A DNA stretch of 64,000 bases, from the NCBI RefSeq assembly GCF_000425205.1, contig NZ_AULI01000002.1, forward strand, positions 62,001-126,000. Reading direction: 5' to 3'. The translations under genes and the position numbers were made by a program. This DNA comes from Pontibacillus halophilus JSM 076056 = DSM 19796. Its GTDB lineage: Bacteria; Bacillota; Bacilli; Bacillales; BH030062. This document shows, piece by piece, positions 58,588 to 64,000 of this stretch (its first letter is position 1; each line of letters begins with the position of its first letter). Below the pieces are notes generated by a model that saw only the letters and a program-made list of their open reading frames with translations, did no database searches and was not told the DNA's origin.

Positions 58588-58932
58588 ATGAAGCAATACA
58601 ACATTGGCGTTGAAGCCACATTAGACGTAATCGGCGGGAAATGGAAACCAGTGATACTGTGTCACTTGATAGATAATGGGACAAAGAGAACAAATGAACT
58701 AAAACGCTTGATTCCGAACATTACTCAGAAAATGCTTACCCAACAGCTTCGTGAGCTCGAGCAGGATGGAATTATTGAAAGAAGAATCTACAACCAGGTC
58801 CCCCCTAAAGTGGAGTATTCACTAACGGATTATGGGAAATCTCTTGAAACCATTTTATCCGCACTATGCGTGTGGGGCGAACAGCATATGGAACAATTAG
58901 AAGCTGAAGAAGAAGAGAAAGTTGAAGCATAA
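58588..58932 (+). CDS. HxlR-family transcriptional regulator (YtcD-like)
   Basis: A 114-residue winged-helix regulator with the HxlR signature: [16 protein letters not shown] near residue 12, [20 protein letters not shown] near residue 35, and [16 protein letters not shown] near residue 74. One Cys (CVWGEQHM) and one in ILCHL are present and could be redox sensors as in YodB/HypR, but that is a guess. It faces the MFS gene across two palindromes and probably controls it. AGGAGAG lies 15 bases before the ATG. The acidic tail is unusual but short. Confidence 0.88.
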   Translation: MKQYNIGVEATLDVIGGKWKPVILCHLIDNGTKRTNELKRLIPNITQKMLTQQLRELEQDGIIERRIYNQVPPKVEYSLTDYGKSLETILSALCVWGEQHMEQLEAEEEEKVEA

Positions 58933-58964
58933 GAAAAACCTTGCGGCGCCGCAAGGTTTTTCTT
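58931..58964. terminator. Bidirectional terminator, perfect 34-bp palindrome
   Basis: AAGAAAAACCTTGCGGC followed directly by its complement, between two converging HxlR genes. Confidence 0.85.
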
Positions 58965-59274
58965 ATTCCTTATTCATATGATTCTGTCCCCAAGTACACA
59001 ACGTATCAAGCACCTCTTCTAAACTACGCCCATACTTAGACAGACGATAGGTCACTTTCACTGTAGCCCCTGTTTCTATCTTACGATGGATAACGCCTTT
59101 ATTCTCAAGGCTTTTTAAGCACTGTGAAAGTACCTTTCTTGATAACGTAGGGAACGCTTCTTCTATCTCTTTCGTCCGTAATGACTCTCGTTCCTTTAAC
59201 AGACAAAGAATGGCTGAATTCCATTTCCCACCTACAACATCCAATGTTGCGTCGATTGGTGTATGTATACTCAT
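58963..59274 (-). CDS. HxlR-family transcriptional regulator, second copy
   Basis: A 103-residue HxlR protein: LDVVGGKWNSAILCLL near residue 12, TKEIEEAFPTLSRKVLSQCL near residue 34, and VTYRLSKYGRSLEEVLDTLC near residue 72. The conserved Cys after GGKWxxxIL is present (as in YodB-like sensors). The ATG at 59274 follows AAGGGGTTAGGA; the frame stays open 29 codons further upstream without support. It shares a terminator with the other HxlR gene but has no divergent partner, so its target is unknown. Confidence 0.85.
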   Translation of the reverse strand: MSIHTPIDATLDVVGGKWNSAILCLLKERESLRTKEIEEAFPTLSRKVLSQCLKSLENKGVIHRKIETGATVKVTYRLSKYGRSLEEVLDTLCTWGQNHMNKE

Positions 59275-59413
59275 TCCTAACCCCTTCTTTCCAACCTTAC
59301 AGTTAACAAGATCTCTACAAAATTGTACAGGGACTTCACGTAATCGACAATGAATACGCATAACCTAACTTTAATGGATGATATAACCATGACGCATGTT
59401 AACTTAACCCAAT

Positions 59414-59439
59414 AGAAAAGCATCCAAAATGGATGCTTT
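59414..59439 (-). terminator. Terminator of the chemoreceptor gene
   Basis: Perfect AAAGCATCC/GGATGCTTT hairpin followed by TCTATT on the minus strand. Confidence 0.7.
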
Positions 59440-59466
59440 AACCAGTCGTCCTATATAAGGATTCCG

Positions 59467-60939
59467 CTAAGCTTGTCTAAGCTTCTCTGCTTGTTGGGAA
59501 GTTTGTTTCATTGTTTCAGCTATACTTTCGTTGTCTTCCGTTAAATTCTCAACCGTCGCACTCATTTCTTCCATCCCAGCACTAGCCTGTTCAATAATAG
59601 CTGCCAGTTCAGTTGTGGATCGTTCTACATCAAGACTACTATTCATCACAAGACCAGCAATCTCCTCTGTCTGGTGGAAGTCATGCGTAATACGGTCAAT
59701 CGTCTGTTTCAACTCTCCAAAGTAATGGGTGATCTCTGTTGAAGACACCTTCATGGATTCCATTTTCTCTTCACTTACATCCATTTTACTTAACGTTTCT
59801 TCATTATTCCGGTTTACATCAAGCAAGTTCGCCGTAATTTGTTCAGCTGTCTTATTCGTCATTTCTGCAAGCTTACGAATTTCTTCAGCAACAACAGAGA
59901 ATCCTTTTCCTGCTTCTCCAGCTCTAGCAGCTTCAATGGAAGCATTCAATGCAAGTAAATTCGTTTGTTCTGAAATTTGCTTAATCGTATCAGAGAACGA
60001 GTTCGTTTCTTTCACTTTCTCACTCAAATGTTGGAACGTCTCATTTACATCATGAATAAATGTTCGAATTCCTTCCACATCTTTCTTGAATTCCTCAACT
60101 TTCTGCTCTCCCTCTTCAGTAAGACCAGTCGCTTCACTTGCTTCTTTCGTCAACAGTTGAATTTTCTCTCCTAACTCTCTCATCCGCTCATGTGAAGTGG
60201 ATGTATTTTGAGAGATCTCTCCAATTTGTTCACTTTGTTGCTGACTACCAGCCGCTAATTCATGTAAGGCAACTTTCATATCTTGCTGTGCTTGTAGATT
60301 TCCCTGTACCTTCTGATTTGCACCCGTAATTCCTTCTATAATGGAACTCACATTCGCCTCTAATCGCTCACGTAGTTCTTTCTGTTCAGTGGAATACGAT
60401 TCACTCTGCTCCAACAATTCAGTAACTTGTAACTCTTGTCGATAGCTAAGGTGGATTAGCATCCCCAATAACACACCTGATAGTAGATAGGTTAAGTAAA
60501 TGGTTCCCGCGTTCGCTTCTAAAGCCGCAACATCCTGAACACTGTATGTAATCGCCAAGACCATGGTAATAAATCCGCTGACATAGCCTATCAGGAAGAT
60601 TACGCGCTTGAAATGAACCACAGAAAAGATGGCTAGAAAATAAGTAACGGCAACTAACATAATCCCGCCACTAGCAAAGAAAACACCTGACATCGTAAAT
60701 ACATTTGTCATTACTACAGCTATGTATGGGAAAACAATGTATCGTTTTAACCAAACATGTGTAACTAAAAAGCTTCCGGAAAATAATACAATTTCAATTC
60801 CAAATATGATAAGAGCATCTGTGTTGCTTTGCATGAGTGATTTACTAAAAGCCGCAATTAATGAAACAGAAAAAGCAATAAACATTAACCAGTTTTTCTT
60901 TTTTGTATCTTGTAGTTTCATCTTATCTACTGCACTCAT
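59467..60939 (-). CDS. Methyl-accepting chemotaxis protein with six-helix membrane domain
   Basis: A 490-residue chemoreceptor. Six hydrophobic helices occupy about residues 15-170 with only short loops, so there is no extracellular ligand domain and no HAMP. A long cytoplasmic coiled coil follows, with the signalling hairpin near [20 protein letters not shown] and [12 protein letters not shown] (about residues 325-360). Such receptors usually sense membrane state, energy or a small ligand in the membrane. The ATG at 60939 follows AGAGGAGGATCAAG. Confidence 0.88.
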   Translation of the reverse strand: MSAVDKMKLQDTKKKNWLMFIAFSVSLIAAFSKSLMQSNTDALIIFGIEIVLFSGSFLVTHVWLKRYIVFPYIAVVMTNVFTMSGVFFASGGIMLVAVTYFLAIFSVVHFKRVIFLIGYVSGFITMVLAITYSVQDVAALEANAGTIYLTYLLSGVLLGMLIHLSYRQELQVTELLEQSESYSTEQKELRERLEANVSSIIEGITGANQKVQGNLQAQQDMKVALHELAAGSQQQSEQIGEISQNTSTSHERMRELGEKIQLLTKEASEATGLTEEGEQKVEEFKKDVEGIRTFIHDVNETFQHLSEKVKETNSFSDTIKQISEQTNLLALNASIEAARAGEAGKGFSVVAEEIRKLAEMTNKTAEQITANLLDVNRNNEETLSKMDVSEEKMESMKVSSTEITHYFGELKQTIDRITHDFHQTEEIAGLVMNSSLDVERSTTELAAIIEQASAGMEEMSATVENLTEDNESIAETMKQTSQQAEKLRQA

Positions 60940-60964
60940 CTTGATCCTCCTCTTCTGAATGCAA

Positions 60965-60995
60965 GGGGCTGTCTCCATAAGCTTTAGACAGCCCC
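60965..60995 (-). terminator. Hairpin after the SDR gene at 61006
   Basis: Perfect GGGGCTGTCT/AGACAGCCCC stem. The trailing bases are TTGCATT, so termination may be weak; read-through into the chemoreceptor gene is possible. Confidence 0.55.
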
Positions 60996-61005
60996 CGTGT
61001 GAAAG

Positions 61006-61773
61006 TTATGGACGGATATCTGACTTGAAGACAGAGAATCCGTCATCAGCCATAACGACTGTTCCATTCATAACGTTACCTTCATCAGATGCTAGGAATG
61101 CTACGACGTTTGCAACCTCTTCAGGCTTAATCAATTTTCTTCTAAGCTGTTGGCGTTCCATATATTCAAGAAGCCCTGCATCACGGTATCCTTGTACAAT
61201 ATTGGTGTCAACTCCACCAGGCCCAACACCAACGACACGAATTCCATAAGGAGCAAGCTCCAATGCACCGTGCTTCGTAAGCATAACCACTGCGCCTTTA
61301 GCTGCTTGATAGCCTGTCACACCTAATGTACCTGTAAATCCAAATACAGACGCATTATTGATGATAACACCTTGTACGCCAAGCTCTTTCATCTTTTTAG
61401 CCGCTGCTTGCATGCCATAGAATACTCCATGTTGGTTTACAGCAACAACCTTCTCATAGTCTTCTACAGAATGCTCAAGAAATGGCGTGTTCACACCAAT
61501 ACCCGCATTGTTGAACATCACATCTACTGTTCCGTATGTATCTACTGTTGCTTGAACTAATGCTTCTACTTCCTCAAACTTTGCAACGTCTGTACGTTTG
61601 AATAGTGCTTGTCCACCAATGGATTCAATCTCATTCACAACTTCTTCGCCAGCTGTTTCATTTACATCAGCAACCACAACTTTCGCTCCGCCTTTCGCAA
61701 AACGTAACGCTGTAGCTTTACCAATACCATCAGCACCACCGGTGATGATTGCTACTTTTTCTTGAAGGGTCAT
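61006..61773 (-). CDS. Short-chain dehydrogenase/reductase
   Basis: A 255-residue classical SDR: TGGADGIG cofactor loop near residue 12, VVADVN (Asp, NAD preference) near residue 36, NNAGIG near residue 88, catalytic Ser in NNASVFGFTG near residue 141, YQAAK near residue 155, and GPGGVDTNIV. The usual SPG is GPGG. The ATG at 61773 follows TTGGAGAAA; the open frame upstream for 53 codons has no ribosome-binding site and is AT-rich. Substrate unknown. Confidence 0.88.
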   Translation of the reverse strand: MTLQEKVAIITGGADGIGKATALRFAKGGAKVVVADVNETAGEEVVNEIESIGGQALFKRTDVAKFEEVEALVQATVDTYGTVDVMFNNAGIGVNTPFLEHSVEDYEKVVAVNQHGVFYGMQAAAKKMKELGVQGVIINNASVFGFTGTLGVTGYQAAKGAVVMLTKHGALELAPYGIRVVGVGPGGVDTNIVQGYRDAGLLEYMERQQLRRKLIKPEEVANVVAFLASDEGNVMNGTVVMADDGFSVFKSDIRP

Positions 61774-61852
61774 TTTCTCCAACTCCCATGTAATAGATTG
61801 TAAAATAGGTGTTACTTTCTTTATTTCGGATAAATTTTGAAAATGTTTAAGT

Positions 61853-61887
61853 AAAAAATCCCTATTCCTCGAAAGGAATAGGGATTT
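61853..61887 (-). terminator. Terminator of the histidine phosphatase gene
   Basis: Perfect 13-bp AAATCCCTATTCC hairpin with T6 on the minus strand. Confidence 0.85.
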
Positions 61888-61894
61888 CGTAATA

Positions 61895-62449
61895 TTAATC
61901 GCTCCATATACGTGATAAGCCAAAGGACCCATCTTTCTTTGTAACCATATATAAATCAGGATGTGTGAGTTCCTTCCATTCTGTAAACCCTGCTTCTATA
62001 CCTAAATAGTTTAATATAAGGATAAAGAGGTTGCCATGGGTAACGAGCAATGGTACTGCATCTTCTTCTACTTCTTCGAACAGTTCATCTAATAACCCTG
62101 CTACACGATCCATCGCTTCTTGGTTCGACTCTCCATCTTCGAGTTTGACATGATAATTCTTAAAGGAAGTTTCTAAGAAGGATTCCATATCCTTTAAAGG
62201 CTTTGCTGAAACATGTCGCTCCAAGAGTCGTTCATCAGTCTCTATATCAATGTCTTCTTCTTTCGCTAATGGTACGACACTGTTAATCGCACGTTTAGCG
62301 GGGCTAGATAGAATGAAATCCACTTCAACAGGATAATGTTCCATAAAGGTTGCCACTACCTGAGCTTGTCGAATACCTAACTTCGTTAAGGGAGCTTCAT
62401 CCTCTTGTCCTTCTGCAGAACAATGTCTCATAATCATAAATTGCTTCAT
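61895..62449 (-). CDS. Histidine phosphatase family protein
   Basis: A 184-residue phosphoglycerate-mutase-like phosphatase. The phosphorylated His is in MIMRHCSAEGQ near residue 9 (RHC in place of the usual RHG). The second conserved region is SSPAKRAINSVVPLA near residue 57, and the second catalytic His is in LLVTHGNLF near residue 137. A SixA-like or cobalamin-phosphatase-like role is possible but unproven. AAGGAGATACAAC precedes the ATG. The upstream amidohydrolase gene is 66 bases away in the same orientation. Confidence 0.86.
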   Translation of the reverse strand: MKQFMIMRHCSAEGQEDEAPLTKLGIRQAQVVATFMEHYPVEVDFILSSPAKRAINSVVPLAKEEDIDIETDERLLERHVSAKPLKDMESFLETSFKNYHVKLEDGESNQEAMDRVAGLLDELFEEVEEDAVPLLVTHGNLFILILNYLGIEAGFTEWKELTHPDLYMVTKKDGSFGLSRIWSD

Positions 62450-62515
62450 GTTGTATCTCCTTCAAATGCGTTACTTATCTGTTGTTATCGTACTAGTTTT
62501 TTAACCGTTACGCAA

Positions 62516-64000
62516 TCATTGCTCACGTGTGTATACACGCTCTCCACGAATCCATGTCTCTACGACGTGACATTCCTTCCACTCCTTTGGAGCCACGAGC
62601 ATCGGATGCTGAGACAGTAACGCAAAATCCGCCTTATAGCCTGGTGAAATTCTTCCTTTATCATGTTCTCGGAATTCGAGTTCCGCTGGAGTCCTGAAGA
62701 ATCCCGTAAAGCTTTGATTAACTGTTAATCTTTCTTGAGGCATCCACCCTCCTTCTGGTTGAAGGGATAAATCTTGTCGGGTCATGGCAGCGTAAACGGA
62801 CATTAACGGATTCAACGATCCAATCGGTGCATCTGAACTTAACGTAATCGGAATGTCATGATTTAGCATAGATTGGAATGCATCACAATAAGGAAGAAGT
62901 TCTTCTTTCGTCCAACGGTCCTTCTCATCCCACTCTGCCATTAAGAAGCTTGGCTGCGTTTCGATGTAAGGGCGCACTTGTTGCAGTCGGTCCAGCAAAT
63001 CGCTTCGCAACGTCTGGGCGTGGATAATTCGATGACGCAATTCGTCTGTTCTCGCCTCTTTCTGTTGTAATGCTGATAGTGCAGTCTCAACGGCACGATC
63101 CCCTAAGGCATGAATGGCAACTTGCATGTCATTCTGTGCGGATATCCGTACAATTTCTTTCAGCTCTTCTTCATTAAATAGCAATTCTCCCGTTGTATCT
63201 GGTGTATCTGGATAAGGAGAGCTCATCGCTGCAGTATGAAGGCGTTGTGTGCCATCTAAGAATATTTTAATGGCACCAACCTTGACTCGCTCTGTACCAT
63301 CACCTGTTCGCAATGTTACATTCCTAATAAATTCGTCCAAGTCCTTCTTGTCAAACATATAGTAGTGAAGTACAGCAGTGATTGGCAAATGACCTTCTTG
63401 TTCAAGCTCAGTATACGCCTGCCAGAGACGGTCAAATGTACCTATGAAACTCCTATCATCGGTATGAACGGTTGTAATACCATACTGCAATAAATACGGC
63501 ATAGACGCTTTGATTCCACTTTTTACTTGCTCCATCGAGCGCTCCCATAAATGATAGTTAATGAAGTGAACGAGTGTATCTTTAAACCGACCTGTTAATT
63601 CACCATTTTCATCACGCTCTTTAAACGCTTCGGGCTGTTCATGGAAGAATTCTTCTTGCTCTAGACTCTCTAATAACTTCTCACTAATCACACATTCGTG
63701 CCCATCTTGATGCATGAAGTACATATATTTGTCTAGATTGATTTCATTCAAATCTTTGGCTGTTAATAGATGATTGATATCACCAAACTGTCCATCATTA
63801 AACCCTTTGCCGAAAATCCAATGGGACTCTTCAATACGGTCGTAATGCTTCTCCACACTCTCTTTCATTTCCTTGAAACTCGTTGCCCTTGTCAAATCTA
63901 ACTCACTCTTCAATAAACCAAATCTCAATAAGTGCAAATGAGAGTCTGTAAAACCAGGAGTAAGCGTGTAACCTTTCCCATCCACCACCACTTCCTCGTG
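62516..64000 (-). CDS. Amidohydrolase family protein (YtcJ-like), 5' part outside window
   Basis: The frame is open from the right edge to 62516 (about 494 codons), so the N terminus is missing. Visible motifs of the amidohydrolase_3 (YtcJ/NfdA) group are TPGFTDSHLHLLRFGL (metal-binding HxH), KIFLDGTQRLHTAAM, VAIHALGDRAVETAL, HRIIHAQTLRSD, and SSDAPIGSLNP with the metal-binding Asp. The C-terminal ISPGYKADFALL element closes the barrel composite domain. It probably hydrolyses an amide or N-formyl substrate, unknown which. Confidence 0.88.
   Translation of the reverse strand, partial: HEEVVVDGKGYTLTPGFTDSHLHLLRFGLLKSELDLTRATSFKEMKESVEKHYDRIEESHWIFGKGFNDGQFGDINHLLTAKDLNEINLDKYMYFMHQDGHECVISEKLLESLEQEEFFHEQPEAFKERDENGELTGRFKDTLVHFINYHLWERSMEQVKSGIKASMPYLLQYGITTVHTDDRSFIGTFDRLWQAYTELEQEGHLPITAVLHYYMFDKKDLDEFIRNVTLRTGDGTERVKVGAIKIFLDGTQRLHTAAMSSPYPDTPDTTGELLFNEEELKEIVRISAQNDMQVAIHALGDRAVETALSALQQKEARTDELRHRIIHAQTLRSDLLDRLQQVRPYIETQPSFLMAEWDEKDRWTKEELLPYCDAFQSMLNHDIPITLSSDAPIGSLNPLMSVYAAMTRQDLSLQPEGGWMPQERLTVNQSFTGFFRTPAELEFREHDKGRISPGYKADFALLSQHPMLVAPKEWKECHVVETWIRGERVYTREQ

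Noticed and set aside
1-64000. CRISPR arrays, rRNA, tRNA or insertion sequences
   Set aside because: No regularly spaced repeats, no cloverleaf-like sequences with CCA ends, and no transposase-like reading frames were seen.

Overview
The window reads as a chromosomal segment of a low-GC, rod-shaped, spore-forming member of the Bacillaceae. Supporting genes are lipoteichoic acid synthase, a tandem dynamin (DynA), a SplA-like spore regulator, YfhD, YocH-like LysM/3D protein, YpcP, CvfB/YitL, BrxA and a T-box leader. Strong AGGAGG ribosome-binding sites, some TTG/GTG starts and abundant Rho-independent terminators fit the same group. Acidic proteins would suit a moderately halophilic genus (Pontibacillus/Halobacillus-like), but that is an inference. 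No rRNA, tRNA, CRISPR array, IS element or prophage is visible.

Layout. 1-3.1 kb: a DapA-family gene (cut by the left edge) coupled to an NAD-epimerase gene, then cvfB. 3.2-8.2 kb: yueI, an HD-GYP protein, a class B penicillin-binding protein and a membrane protein. 8.4-12 kb: an ECF sigma factor with its membrane partner, then asnB. 12-18.5 kb: DinB protein, MDR dehydrogenase, peptide transporter DtpT, YpcP nuclease, ltaS. 18.7-19.1 kb: an internally deleted intracellular subtilisin pseudogene. 19.2-31 kb: SDR, uvsE, yfhD, YfkM-like protein, yocH, DUF1206, an ABC-F ATPase, an FAD oxidoreductase, ydjO, pepF, DUF4397 and a SurA-N lipoprotein.

31.1-39.5 kb is the least ordinary part. dynA lies directly downstream of a gene for a protein with several putative DNA-binding domains. 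That gene is divergent from a tyrosine recombinase. Beyond the recombinase come catalase and a small XRE regulator/membrane protein pair, each bracketed by 27-bp direct repeats that closely resemble a Xer dif site. The repeats sit between terminators or upstream of promoters, so the arrangement looks like a tandem array of integrated segments at a dif-like locus.

39.5-42.5 kb: T-box-controlled serine biosynthesis (class V aminotransferase plus serA). 42.6-49.4 kb: CvfC/BrxA pair, FUSC-type exporter, murB and a HAD hydrolase. 49.5-49.8 kb: a previously easy-to-miss 26-codon holin-like toxin of type I toxin-antitoxin style, with a structured mRNA. 49.8-64 kb: MtnE-like aminotransferase, C45 acyltransferase, alpha/beta hydrolase, SplA-like protein, acylphosphatase, two SDRs, YfkAB radical SAM protein, LLM oxidoreductase, an MFS transporter divergent from an HxlR regulator, a second HxlR regulator, a chemoreceptor, a histidine phosphatase, and an amidohydrolase cut by the right edge.
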